The translations under genes were made by a program, and so were the position numbers. Of a stretch of DNA of 61,382 nt, positions 38,769 to 47,293 are shown piece after piece. The stretch is from Caldilineaceae bacterium (GTDB lineage: Bacteria; Chloroflexota; Anaerolineae; Caldilineales; Caldilineaceae), in contig JAHDWH010000006.1 in assembly GCA_023384455.1 (NCBI GenBank), positions 1 to 61,382 of the forward strand. The letters run 5' to 3'. The notes under the pieces are model-generated. The model saw nothing but the letters and a program-made list of their open reading frames with translations. It was not told the DNA's origin and made no database searches. Position 1 is the first letter of the stretch, and each line of letters opens with the position of its first letter.

Positions 38769-40220
38769 ATGGAACAACAGCCGAAGAAATCCCGCTTGAA
38801 TACGCGCACCCTGCCCTGGGGCGCAGTGGTGCTGGTAATTGCCGCTCTGCTTGTCTTTGCCGGCGCGGCCCTGGCCCAGGAGACCACACCCCAGCCCCCA
38901 GCCATTTCCGAAGAAGCGACCAAACCCGCAGCCGGGCTGGTCGTCATTCACGTAGAGGCTGACAGCCCGGCCGCCGCGGCTGGCGTGGCCCGGGGCGATA
39001 TCATTTTGGCCGTGGACGATGACGCCGTAAATACAATGGCCGAACTCAGGCACGTAATCGCTTCCCACGACCCTGGGGATGTGATTGTGCTGAGCGTGAC
39101 CCACGGCGACGAAGCACGCAGCCTCTCGGCCACCCTGGGCGACAACGACGACACGCCCCTGTTGGGGCTGCTGGCCGTAGGTGACCTGGCGAGCGAAAAG
39201 AAGATGGACGCCTGGGGTAAGCAGGGCTATGACAAGCCCGGACGGGGTGGTCGTGGACAGAGCCAAATGCCCGCTATGCCCTTTGGCCGGGGACAGATGC
39301 CGGATATGCCTTTTGGCCGGGGTGATATGCCGGATATGCCCTTTGGCCGGGATGGACAGGGGATGATGTGGATGGCCGCCGACGGCGCGCTGGTGATGGA
39401 TGTGATGGAAGAGAGCGCGGCCGCGGTAGCGGGTCTCCAGGCCGGTGATGTCATCACAGCCCTCAATGACGTGGCTGTTGCCAACAGCGACGAACTGATT
39501 GCCGTGCTTGGTGATCACAAACCCGGCGATGTGGTCACACTTACCTACAACCGGGACGACGCAACCGCCAGCGCGGAAGCTACTCTGGGCGCACACCCCG
39601 ACGACGAGACAAAAGCCTATCTGGGCGTGCAGCTTGCCCCGGCTGATCCTTCTCACCTGCGTATGCAAAAGGGCGAGGGGATGATGCCCTTCTTCTCCGG
39701 CAGCGAGATGATGAGCGGTGTCCATCTGGTCGCTGTGACAGAAGACGGCCCCGCAGCAAAAGCGGGTCTGGAAGCAGGCGACTGGATCAGCGCAGTCAAC
39801 GGCGAGGAGATCAGCGATCCCCAGGCCCTGGTGGACGCGGTGAAAGCCGCCAAACCCGGCGACGAAATGGTGCTGACTGTGCAGGGCAGCGACGACGAGG
39901 AAGCGGCTGAGGTGACTGTGACTCTCGGCACAAACGACGAGGGCAGCGCGCTTCTCGGCGTACAGATCGGCGGCGCTATGCGCGTCCAGCGAGGCCCGGA
40001 CGGGATGAACTTCGACTTCCACCAGTTCCGAGGCCAGGATGGCGAAGGCCGGGGACAAATGCCCTTCTTCTTTGGTCGTCCCGGTCAACAGCAGGATGGG
40101 GGTCGCTTCGAGTTTCGTATGCCCCAATTCCGTTTCCAGATGCCCGGCAATGACGACGCCCCTGCTACGCCCGATGCCCGCTATCAACAGCAGCCCGGCT
40201 ACAGCACGCAAGGGGCGTAA
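38769..40220 (+). CDS. Membrane-anchored or secreted triple-PDZ protein
   Basis: The 483-residue protein begins with a basic tail and a hydrophobic signal/anchor (about 17-37, ending AGAALAQE). It has three PDZ domains without a protease: about 55-135 (ADSPAAAAGVARGDIILAVD), about 215-285 (EESAAAVAGLQAGDVITALN) and about 310-390 (EDGPAAKAGLEAGDWISAVN). Between the first two lies a repeat of MPxMPFGRG units (about 158-195), rich in methionine and glycine. The C-terminus is similar, with FFFGRPGQQQDGGRFEFRMP. AGGAG precedes the ATG at 38769. Lying inside a two-component locus, it may sense or chaperone envelope proteins for the kinase. Methionine-rich repeats can bind copper, but that is speculation. 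Confidence 0.8.
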   Translation: MEQQPKKSRLNTRTLPWGAVVLVIAALLVFAGAALAQETTPQPPAISEEATKPAAGLVVIHVEADSPAAAAGVARGDIILAVDDDAVNTMAELRHVIASHDPGDVIVLSVTHGDEARSLSATLGDNDDTPLLGLLAVGDLASEKKMDAWGKQGYDKPGRGGRGQSQMPAMPFGRGQMPDMPFGRGDMPDMPFGRDGQGMMWMAADGALVMDVMEESAAAVAGLQAGDVITALNDVAVANSDELIAVLGDHKPGDVVTLTYNRDDATASAEATLGAHPDDETKAYLGVQLAPADPSHLRMQKGEGMMPFFSGSEMMSGVHLVAVTEDGPAAKAGLEAGDWISAVNGEEISDPQALVDAVKAAKPGDEMVLTVQGSDDEEAAEVTVTLGTNDEGSALLGVQIGGAMRVQRGPDGMNFDFHQFRGQDGEGRGQMPFFFGRPGQQQDGGRFEFRMPQFRFQMPGNDDAPATPDARYQQQPGYSTQGA

Positions 40221-40276
40221 GGAGATTTTTGCGTATTGCGTGTTGTGTAGGCAGTGACGCCTGAGCGACAAAGAAA

Positions 40277-40336
40277 AGTGATGCGTGAAACGTGAGTTCA
40301 GACGATACTCTCACGTTTCACGTCTTCACGTTTCCC
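40277..40336. repeat. GAAACGT palindromic element, copy 5
   Basis: GATGCGTGAAACGTGAG pairs with CTCACGTTTCACGTC, followed by TTCACGTTTCCCCACGCAAA and TCGTGGCT. The downstream 40 bases match copy 6 at 48985-49030 almost base for base. It lies between the PDZ and kinase genes. Confidence 0.88.
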
Positions 40337-40360
40337 CACGCAAATCGTGGCTGCATCACC

Positions 40361-40388
40361 TTACGCAATACGCAATACGCAATACCCA
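40361..40388. repeat. TACGCAA tandem units abutting a start codon
   Basis: Three to four units of TACGCAA (the reverse complement of TATTGCG-type words) run directly into the ATG of the sensor kinase, leaving no space for a ribosome binding site. Confidence 0.75.
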
Positions 40389-42068
40389 ATGTTCCACTCC
40401 ATCCGCTGGCGGCTCATCCTCTCCTATATGGGTTTAACGCTCCTGACCGTTCTTCTGGTCGGAGCGTTGGCTCTTGCCCTGCTGCGTCAATACGCGGAGC
40501 GGCGGGCCGATCAGTCCTTGCGGGCCAATGCCCAGGCCATTGCCACCCAGGCCCACCCCCTTCTTGCCGGTCGCACCCTGCGTATGATTGAGCTGGAAAG
40601 ATTGGCCGTTACCGCCGCGTTTTTTGGCGGCGTGCGGGTGCGGATACTGGATATGGACGGTCATCTGCTGGTAGACTCTAACGATGCGGCCCCTGCCGAG
40701 GGGGCCAGCCTCTCCCTGCGCCCCCAATCCTTCCTTGTCCCCGGTGCCGAAAGCGGACTCATTTTTACTCTGCCACCGATGAACCGGCGGGGGATGATGC
40801 CCGGCAACTGGGCCGGGGCCATCGTCAGCGAAACCGATGAGAAGACCGGCGTCGTCACCATCCACCGTTTTCCGGGAATGTTTGGCAGCCGACTGGAGTT
40901 TAACGACATAGAGAGCGACGAACCACCTGTCCGGCGTGATGACGAGGAATCCCTGCGCCGCCCCCGGCAGGTCTGGCAATTGATCTACGGCGAGGACGAG
41001 ACCCCGCCACCCCTGCCCGTCTCCGATCTGGTGGTGACCCTCCCCATCGGCGATCCGGCTGCCCCCACCGGCTTTGTAGAGTTGAGCGGCGGCCCCGATT
41101 TTGTCTCCGAATCTCTGCGCAGCGTGCGGCGCTCTTTTGGTGTGGCCGGTTTGGGCGCAGGGCTGCTGGCCGTCATCGTCGGGTTGCTGGTCAGCCGGGG
41201 ACTGACCGCGCCCATCCTTTCTCTGGGCGATGCGGCCCGGCGTATGGGGGAGGGCGATCTGACAGCCCGTGCCCCTCTGCAAAGCAGCGACGAAATCGGC
41301 CAGGTGGCGGCCTCCTTCAACCGCATGGCCGAGGGTCTGCAAAGCAGCTTTGCCGAACTGGAAGCGGAACGGGACGCGTTGCGCCGTTTTGTGGCCGACG
41401 CCTCCCACGAGCTGCGCACCCCCATCACCGCCCTGAAATCCTTCAACGAATTGCTCGCCGGCCCCGCGGCCAACGACCCTGCGGCCCAGACCGAATTTTT
41501 GGCCGAAAGCGCGGTGCAGGTGGCGCGGCTGGAGTGGATCACCGCCAATCTGCTCGATCTGTCGAGGCTGGATGGCCGGCTGGTGGCCCTGGACCTGGCG
41601 GATCACGACCTGGCCGAACTCATCGAAGAAGTCGCTGCACCCTTCTATACTCTGGCCGGCGAGAGGGGAATTGGCCTCACCGCCCGCCCGCTTGCCGAAC
41701 CCCTCACCCTTACCTGTGATCGGGTGCGAATGGTGATGGCCCTCTCCAATCTGCTGGACAACGGCCTGAAGTATTGTGCAGCAGGGGATGAAGTGGAGAT
41801 CGGCGCAGCCAAAGAGGGCGGAATGGTCCGCCTGTGGGTGGCCGACAGTGGACCGGGGATCGACGAAGAAGAGCAGAGGCACATCTTCGAGCGCTTCTAC
41901 CGGGGACGCACCCGCGCTGCTGACGGCGCAGAGATTCCCGGCAGCGGGCTGGGGCTGTCTATCGTTGCCAGCGTCGTCCAGGCCCACGGGTGGACCATTC
42001 GGGTGGAGAGTGGAGTGGGAGAAGGGGCGAAATTTGTCGTGGAGATGGATGCTGGGATGATGAGATAA
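40389..42068 (+). CDS. HAMP-domain sensor histidine kinase
   Basis: The 559-residue protein has a first membrane helix (about 11-33), an extracytoplasmic region of about 220 residues, and a second helix (about 255-278). A HAMP domain (SRGLTAPILSLGDAARRMGE) follows, then a HisKA domain with H340 in ASHELRTPITALKS and a HATPase domain (NLLDNGLKY, DSGPGI, GSGLGLSIV). It should autophosphorylate and transfer to the response regulator at 37855. The start ATG has no ribosome binding site because a TACGCAA repeat runs up to it; MFHSIRWRLILSYMGLTLLT is a typical kinase N-terminus, so the start is likely right. The last residues (DAGMMR) derive from a GATGATGAG repeat. Confidence 0.93.
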   Translation: MFHSIRWRLILSYMGLTLLTVLLVGALALALLRQYAERRADQSLRANAQAIATQAHPLLAGRTLRMIELERLAVTAAFFGGVRVRILDMDGHLLVDSNDAAPAEGASLSLRPQSFLVPGAESGLIFTLPPMNRRGMMPGNWAGAIVSETDEKTGVVTIHRFPGMFGSRLEFNDIESDEPPVRRDDEESLRRPRQVWQLIYGEDETPPPLPVSDLVVTLPIGDPAAPTGFVELSGGPDFVSESLRSVRRSFGVAGLGAGLLAVIVGLLVSRGLTAPILSLGDAARRMGEGDLTARAPLQSSDEIGQVAASFNRMAEGLQSSFAELEAERDALRRFVADASHELRTPITALKSFNELLAGPAANDPAAQTEFLAESAVQVARLEWITANLLDLSRLDGRLVALDLADHDLAELIEEVAAPFYTLAGERGIGLTARPLAEPLTLTCDRVRMVMALSNLLDNGLKYCAAGDEVEIGAAKEGGMVRLWVADSGPGIDEEEQRHIFERFYRGRTRAADGAEIPGSGLGLSIVASVVQAHGWTIRVESGVGEGAKFVVEMDAGMMR

Positions 42069-42110
42069 GTGAGTCCCTGGCAGAATCCCAGCATCCCAGC
42101 ATCCCGCCTG

Positions 42111-43322
42111 TCAGGAGTAGTAGAGCAGAATCTCCCCCACCCGCCGGGCCCAATCTCCCGTTGCCGTCCATCCGGCAATCTGGGAGTGCAGATTGTCCAG
42201 TTGCGCGCTCAGGGCCTCGCGAATGTGCATCTGCCCCACCAGCCGGTCGAAGTGGCCGTAGCCCGGTGCGTTGGCCGCGGTGGGGTAGGGCAGCCAGGCG
42301 AATTCCTCCCGGTGCAAATCAATCACCTCGGCCAGAAGCAACAGACCGGCCTGTACGGGCCGGGCCCGCTGGGCATCCACCCCGTGCAGCATCACCCCGT
42401 GGCAGAGTTCCCCCGCGTATTTACCGCTGGATGGTGTAAACTGGACAGGGCGGGCCACAATCCCCGGCGCGTCCAGACTATTGAAGCCGTCAACCACAGC
42501 CAGGCTGTCCAGCCAGGGCGCGCCCACCTGTTGGAATGGATTGGCCGTGCCCCGGCCTTCGCTCAGATTTGTCCCCTCAAAAAAGCAGGTGCCCGGATAG
42601 ACCAGTGCGGCTTCATAGGAGGGCATAGACGGCGACATCGGCACAAATGGATTGCCCGTGGCCGGCCAGTGGTCCCTGCGACTCCAGCCACCCATCTTCA
42701 CAACCATCAAATCCAAAGACAATCCCTTCTCTCTGTGCCAGAGCCGGGCCAGCTCTCCGGCAGTCAGGCAGTGGCGGATGGGAATATCCCAGCGGCCCAC
42801 AAAAGTGGAGATGTGGGCCTCGTCCAGCATCGGCCCTTCGGCGTCGGCCAGATAGCCGCCCAGGGGATTGGGCCGGTCCAGCACCCACAAAGGCAGGCCG
42901 GTTTCGGCGCAGGCTTCCATCACGTGGGAGAGGGTCCAAATGTATGTGTAGAAACGCGCCCCCACATCGGGGATGTCGAAAAGCAGCAGGTCCAGCCCGG
43001 CCAACTGCTCTGGGCTGGGGCGAAAGGTCGCGCCGTAGAGGCTGTGGACAGGCAGGCCAGTGAGGGGATCGAAGCTGTGGCCGATCTCCGCGCCGTCGGC
43101 CGCGGCCGCGCCCAGCCCGTGTTCCGGGGAAAAGAGAGAGACGAGATTCACCCCGGCTTCCTGCAAGGCCAGCCGGGTGGGGGTGAGCCGGTGGGTATAG
43201 ACCGCACTGGTGGCCCCGGCGTCGTTGGTCACCAGCCCGACCCGTTGCCCTGCCAATTGACCCAGCATTCCTGACAGCAGCATATCAATTCCGTAGCGTA
43301 CGCCGACTTTTTCAGCACTCAT
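42111..43322 (-). CDS. DUF1343 protein, NamZ-like exo-beta-N-acetylmuramidase
   Basis: The 403-residue protein matches DUF1343, whose characterised member NamZ releases N-acetylmuramic acid from peptidoglycan fragments. Visible family motifs are GLVTNDAG (about 29), SLFSPEHGL (about 62) with conserved acidic and histidine residues, LLLFDIPDVGARFYTYIWTL (about 112), VLDRPNPLGG (about 147) and PGTCFFEGTNLSEGRGT (about 240). Many family members are secreted, but no signal peptide is seen here, suggesting cytoplasmic muropeptide recycling. GGAG precedes the ATG at 43322. It converges with the sensor kinase gene. Confidence 0.88.
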   Translation of the reverse strand: MSAEKVGVRYGIDMLLSGMLGQLAGQRVGLVTNDAGATSAVYTHRLTPTRLALQEAGVNLVSLFSPEHGLGAAAADGAEIGHSFDPLTGLPVHSLYGATFRPSPEQLAGLDLLLFDIPDVGARFYTYIWTLSHVMEACAETGLPLWVLDRPNPLGGYLADAEGPMLDEAHISTFVGRWDIPIRHCLTAGELARLWHREKGLSLDLMVVKMGGWSRRDHWPATGNPFVPMSPSMPSYEAALVYPGTCFFEGTNLSEGRGTANPFQQVGAPWLDSLAVVDGFNSLDAPGIVARPVQFTPSSGKYAGELCHGVMLHGVDAQRARPVQAGLLLLAEVIDLHREEFAWLPYPTAANAPGYGHFDRLVGQMHIREALSAQLDNLHSQIAGWTATGDWARRVGEILLYYS

Positions 43323-43383
43323 TGCATTTTCTCCCTATCAGTTGGATACGGATGGCACGGACAAAATGGATGTACCTGTTCAG

Positions 43384-43470
43384 CCACCCCACCCTAGCCC
43401 TCCCCATTCCAGGCAGGGAACTGGAGCGACTCCTCCCCCAGAGTGGGGGAGGTTGGGTGGGGGTGAACAG
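43384..43470. repeat. C/G-rich element of about 88 bases, copy 1
   Basis: CCCTCCCCATTCCAGGCAGG, GGAGCGACTCCTCCCCCAGA and GGGGGAGGTTGGGTGGGGGT follow in order. The same order occurs at 48711-48800 (inverted) and in tandem at 61191-61382. Outer parts are complementary, so each copy can fold. Confidence 0.88.
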
Positions 43471-43504
43471 GTACAAATGGATTTGCCCGGATGTGAGAAA
43501 AGAA

Positions 43505-43538
43505 CGGCCCGGTTCATCAGAACCGGGCCGCACAAGCC
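43505..43538 (-). terminator. Rho-independent terminator
   Basis: CGGCCCGGTTC and GAACCGGGCCG form a perfect 11-base stem with a 4-base loop, followed on the minus strand by TTCTTTTCT. It lies about 90 bases beyond the stop of the Trm112-like gene at 43625. Confidence 0.85.
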
Positions 43539-43624
43539 GAAAGAGATTTGAACGCAGGGCAAAGGACTTTTCACGCTTCTTACCCGCTACAATCCGCCCG
43601 ATCCAGAAAATCCGCGTTCTATTT

Positions 43625-44008
43625 TTACGCGATAGTCTTGGCGGCTACCCCGTTGCCGTTCGCCCCGACCCGGCTCTTGTCCTGGTGCTTCTTGCCCTCT
43701 TCGATCAGCATGACAGGAATGCCGCCGCGGATGGGGTAGCGGTAGCCGTTGCGGGGGTTGAGCAGGAATTTACCCCCTTCGATCAGTTCCAACTTGCCTT
43801 TGTCTTCGGGATCGACCAGAATCTCCAGCAATTGGGCGCTGATCTCACCGCCCAGGGGTGTCTCTTCCAAGGGGGTGATGGGGGTATCGGGCAATACACC
43901 CGCGCCGGCCCCGGATTTCGCCGGTTGGCCGCCCAGGACATTCTTCACCACATAGACCACACCGGCCACAAAGGCGATGAAAAAGAGAAACTTCAGAAAA
44001 CCCTTCAT
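43625..44008 (-). CDS. Membrane-anchored Trm112-like domain protein
   Basis: The 127-residue protein starts with a single hydrophobic helix (FLKFLFFIAFVAGVVYVV, about 4-21) and a short linker. It then has a Trm112/YcaR-like domain (about 60-105: LLEILVDPEDKGKLELIEGG, NPRNGYRYPIRGGIPVMLIE). Trm112-type domains are small zinc-ribbon-derived activators of methyltransferases, but the usual cysteines are absent here, so the metal site is lost. GGAGGAAAA precedes the ATG at 44008. A membrane anchor is unusual for this domain. Confidence 0.75.
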   Translation of the reverse strand: MKGFLKFLFFIAFVAGVVYVVKNVLGGQPAKSGAGAGVLPDTPITPLEETPLGGEISAQLLEILVDPEDKGKLELIEGGKFLLNPRNGYRYPIRGGIPVMLIEEGKKHQDKSRVGANGNGVAAKTIA

Positions 44009-44049
44009 TTTTTCCTCCACTAGGTATCAGATAGGACAAACTCTATCTA

Positions 44050-44208
44050 TCATAGCACAGGTGAGATGGGGGGAGAAGTTGCAGGCTGCTGATCGACCAG
44101 AAAGCTGGAAATCCACGTCAACCCCAGCGCGGCCACCAGCCCGTACACCCCATCCGCACTGGCCGCGCCCAGACCCGATACAAAGCCGGAGAGCCTTCCT
44201 TGTGATCG
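44050..44208 (-). pseudogene. Remnant of a LysE-family exporter
   Basis: The minus strand encodes RLSGFVSGLGAASADGVYGL followed by VAALGLTWISSFLV and a stop at 44050. GFVSGLGAASADGVYGL is the diagnostic second-helix region of LysE/RhtB amino acid exporters. There is no start, and the remaining four or so membrane helices are absent. It is a scrap of 53 codons, bordered upstream by inverted repeat DNA. Confidence 0.7.
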
Positions 44209-44257
44209 ATAGAGCAAAGTCGTGTAGAAAATGTCAATCTCACGCCTGTATGATACT

Positions 44258-44617
44258 ATATCGTAGGTCGGACTGTTAGTCCGACCAGCGACATTGCAGG
44301 CCCGTCGGACTAACAGTCCGACCTACATTTCCACCCCCCGTGGCGCTGCCCGTCGCGTGGGGAACTGCCCTGAAAACAGGACGCGGATTGCCGCTGCGGT
44401 GTCCCTTCGATGAACTCAGGACATCGCCTGAGCCTGCGCTGTCCTGAGTCCATCGAAGGGTCGAAGGGATAAAATCTGCGTAGGTCAGTTGTTTCTGCGT
44501 GAATCTGCGTCCGTTTTTCATCGATGGTTTGCCCAGTCGGGCATGGATACTGAGAGGGGTATTTCAAGTCAGGCTATGTTATTAATGATTGATTCTTAAC
44601 GCTTAAGGAGCACTTCT
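44258..44617. repeat. Composite intergenic repeat block
   Basis: GTAGGTCGGACTGTTAGTCC (from 44265) and its inverted copy GGACTAACAGTCCGACCTAC end at about 44325. CCTTCGATGAACTCAGGACA (44405-44424) is mirrored by TGTCCTGAGTCCATCGAAGG (about 44440-44460), a long palindrome. TCAGTTGTTTCTGCGTGAAT (44485-44504) and TCTGCGTCCG recur at 59686-59715. Apart from the ribosome binding site AAGGAG before 44618, no gene feature is seen. Confidence 0.85.
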
Positions 44618-46018
44618 ATGGCAAAAATCGTATTCATCGGCGCGGGCAGCACAGTCTTCGCCAAAAATCTGATGGGCGACATCCTCAGTTACCCCGAACT
44701 GGCCGAAGACGCCCATCTGGTCCTGCACGACATCGACCCGGAGCGGCTGCGCACCTCCGAAGTGGTGGCCCACAAAGTAGCCGAAGCATTGGGTGTGAAT
44801 CCCAGAATTGAAGCCTCTCTCTCCCGCCGGGATGCGCTGGTCGGCGCTGACTATGCGATCACAATGATTCAGGTGGGGGGCTACAAACCGGGCACTGTCG
44901 TCGATTTCGAGATTCCCAAAAAGTATGGCCTGCGCCAGACGATTGCCGACACTCTTGGCATCGGCGGAATTATGCGCGGTCTGCGCACGATTCCTGTGCT
45001 ATTGGCAATGTGTCAGGATATGGAAGCCCTCTGCCCAAACGCCACACTGCTCCAATACGTCAACCCGATGGCGATGAACTGCTGGGCCATCGACCGGGCC
45101 AGCAGCATCAAAACTGTCGGTCTCTGCCACAGCGTGCAAGGGACGGCCCGCCAGTTAGCCCGGGACATTTCTGTGCCGATTGAGGAGATCGACTACATCT
45201 GCGCCGGCATCAACCATATGGCCTTCTATCTGAAGTTCGAGCGGAAGGGCAAAGACCTCTACCCGGAGATTCGCCGGGTGATCGAGGAGGATCGGGTGCC
45301 GGATTGGAACCGCACCCGCTACAAACTTCTGGAAAAGTTCGGCTATTCGGTCACCGAATCCAGCGAGCATTTCGCCGAATATGTGCCCTGGTTTATTAAA
45401 CGGGACCGGCCCGAACTGCTGGAAGAGTTCAATATCCCCCTGGACGAGTACATCACCCGCTGCGAGCGGCAGATCGCCGAGTGGCACGGCCTGCGCCGGG
45501 TGTTGGAAGACGAGAGCGTGAAATTCCAGGCGGTGCGGGAAGGGGTGGTGGACGCGGCGGCAGAGGTGGCTGGCTATGAGAAGAAAGAATTGACCGTCGA
45601 GGAGATGGAGATTCAGCGCATCACCCGTGTCAAGCGCAGCCTGGAATATAGCTCCCAGATTATCCATTCGATGGAGAGCGGCAAGCCCCAGGTCATCTAC
45701 GGCAATGTGCCCAACCGGGGCCTCATCGACAACCTGCCCGGGGGCTGCTGTGTGGAAGTGCCCTGCCTGGTGGATCGCAACGGCGTGCAGCCGACCAAAA
45801 TCGGCACCCTGCCGCCCCAGTTGGCCGCGCTGATGCAGACGAATATCAATGTGCAGTCCCTGACCGTCGAAGCTGCCCTGACCGGCAAGCGGGAACACAT
45901 CTACCACGCGGCCTTTTTGGATCCACACACCGCGGCCGAGTTGGATTTGGATCAGATTGTCTCTCTGGTGGACGATCTGATCGAAGCCCACGGCGATTGG
46001 CTGCCGAAGTATCAGTAG
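44618..46018 (+). CDS. Glycoside hydrolase family 4 (alpha-galactosidase/alpha-glucosidase-like)
   Basis: The 466-residue protein has a GH4 NAD-binding start (KIVFIGAGSTVFAKNL), VLHDIDPERL, the LQYVNPMAMN stretch (about 147) and GLCHSVQGT (about 169), where the cysteine and a later histidine (GINHMAFYL, about 200) bind the catalytic Mn2+. GH4 enzymes hydrolyse glycosides by an oxidation-elimination mechanism needing NAD+ and Mn2+. GLCHSVQGT is typical of MelA-type alpha-galactosidases, but GH4 specificities vary widely. AAGGAGCACTTCT precedes the ATG. A GGGGACT repeat begins exactly at its TAG stop. Confidence 0.9.
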   Translation: MAKIVFIGAGSTVFAKNLMGDILSYPELAEDAHLVLHDIDPERLRTSEVVAHKVAEALGVNPRIEASLSRRDALVGADYAITMIQVGGYKPGTVVDFEIPKKYGLRQTIADTLGIGGIMRGLRTIPVLLAMCQDMEALCPNATLLQYVNPMAMNCWAIDRASSIKTVGLCHSVQGTARQLARDISVPIEEIDYICAGINHMAFYLKFERKGKDLYPEIRRVIEEDRVPDWNRTRYKLLEKFGYSVTESSEHFAEYVPWFIKRDRPELLEEFNIPLDEYITRCERQIAEWHGLRRVLEDESVKFQAVREGVVDAAAEVAGYEKKELTVEEMEIQRITRVKRSLEYSSQIIHSMESGKPQVIYGNVPNRGLIDNLPGGCCVEVPCLVDRNGVQPTKIGTLPPQLAALMQTNINVQSLTVEAALTGKREHIYHAAFLDPHTAAELDLDQIVSLVDDLIEAHGDWLPKYQ

Positions 46019-46092
46019 GGGACTGGGGACTGGGGATCGGGGACTGGGCACATCCAGTCCCCAGTCCCCAGTCCCCGATCCCCAGCCCCCTC
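46016..46092. repeat. GGGGACT/AGTCCCC inverted tandem repeat
   Basis: TAGGGGACTGGGGACTGGGG (starting at the stop codon of the GH4 gene) is followed by a short spacer and ATCCAGTCCCCAGTCCCCAG with TCCCCGATCCCC. The two halves are reverse complements, giving a long GC-rich hairpin that could serve as a transcription barrier. Confidence 0.9.
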
Positions 46093-46122
46093 CTCCCACC
46101 CATTCACATACGGGAAAACTCT

Positions 46123-47292
46123 ATGCCTCTCGACATCACCGCTGTCCGCCGGGACGCACCGGCGACGCTGACAAATGCCTATTTGAATGCGGGCACGAAT
46201 GGCCCCCTCAGCCGCTATGCCGCCGAAGCGATTGCCGGGGCCAACGAAAGCCAACTGAGCGAAGGGCGCATCGGCCCTGGCATCTATGAACGATCTCTCG
46301 CCATCTCTACAGAACTGCGCAGTGCATTTGCCCGGCTGTTGGGTGGGGGCGACGACGAAATCGCCCTGACCCATCACACCACTGACGGGATGAATATCGC
46401 CGTCTGGGGTCAGAAATACCAGCCCGGCGATGAGATTGTCACCACCTCCCTGGAACATCCGGGGGGTCTTGTGCCCGTCCTCGTGGCGGCCAAACGCTTT
46501 GGCGTAACTGTGCGGGTCGTACCAGTCGAGATTACCGACGACGGACCCACCACCGCCGCGAAAGTCATCGCCGCCATCACCCCCCGCACCCGGCTGGTGG
46601 CCGTCTCCCACGTCTCGTGGAAGAGCGGTGTCCTGTTGCCGCTGACAGAGATTGCCGAGCGGGTTCACGCGGTGGGCGGTCTGTTGGCGGTGGATGGGGC
46701 ACAGAGCGCGGGCGCGATTGCGATTGATGTGCGGGCGCTGGATGTGGACTACTACGCGATTCCCGGCCAGAAGTGGCTGTGCGGGCCAGACGGGGTGGGC
46801 GCGCTTTATGTGCGCCGGGAGCGGATTCTGGACACCCAGCAGACCTTCGCCGGTGGCCCGGCCCTGCGCGATGGGAACGCCTGGGATATGGCGGGCAACT
46901 ATCTGCCCGGCACCACAGCCCGCCGCTTTGAGGTGGCGACGGTCTACAAACCCGCCCTGGCCGGGATGCTGGCGAGTCTGCACTGGCTGGAAGGGTTGGG
47001 CTACGCCGTCATCTATGAACGCATTCAGGCGTTGACCGCCCATTGCCGGGAGACGCTCGCCGCCATCCCCGGCGTGACAGTCTACACACCAGCGACCCAA
47101 GCCGGGCTGACCAGCTTCAATATCGAAGGCGTGGAGCCGGTGCAGGCATCGGCCCGACTGGGGGAGATGGGGGTGCTGATTCGCTCGGTTTCGAACCCGG
47201 ATTTGCTGCGGGCCTCGACCAGTTTCTATAACGATGAGTCGGATATTGAGAGATTGCAACGGGGAATTGAAGTCGTAATCGGTGAGCAGTGA
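46123..47292 (+). CDS. Class V aminotransferase/cysteine desulfurase-like PLP enzyme
   Basis: The 389-residue product has class V signatures: YLNAGTNGPLS near 20, TTDGMNIAVWG near 88, TTSLEHPGGLVP near 110, VSHVSWKSGVLLP (about 160), VDGAQSAGAIAIDV (about 187) and the PLP lysine in IPGQKWLCGPDGVGALYV (about 210-227). These words are those of isopenicillin N epimerase-like and cysteine desulfurase-like enzymes; a catalytic cysteine loop of true desulfurases is not evident. The ATG at 46123 follows GGGAAAACTCT. It follows the GH4 gene by about 100 bases and may be co-transcribed. Substrate unknown. Confidence 0.85.
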   Translation: MPLDITAVRRDAPATLTNAYLNAGTNGPLSRYAAEAIAGANESQLSEGRIGPGIYERSLAISTELRSAFARLLGGGDDEIALTHHTTDGMNIAVWGQKYQPGDEIVTTSLEHPGGLVPVLVAAKRFGVTVRVVPVEITDDGPTTAAKVIAAITPRTRLVAVSHVSWKSGVLLPLTEIAERVHAVGGLLAVDGAQSAGAIAIDVRALDVDYYAIPGQKWLCGPDGVGALYVRRERILDTQQTFAGGPALRDGNAWDMAGNYLPGTTARRFEVATVYKPALAGMLASLHWLEGLGYAVIYERIQALTAHCRETLAAIPGVTVYTPATQAGLTSFNIEGVEPVQASARLGEMGVLIRSVSNPDLLRASTSFYNDESDIERLQRGIEVVIGEQ

Positions 47293-47293
47293 T

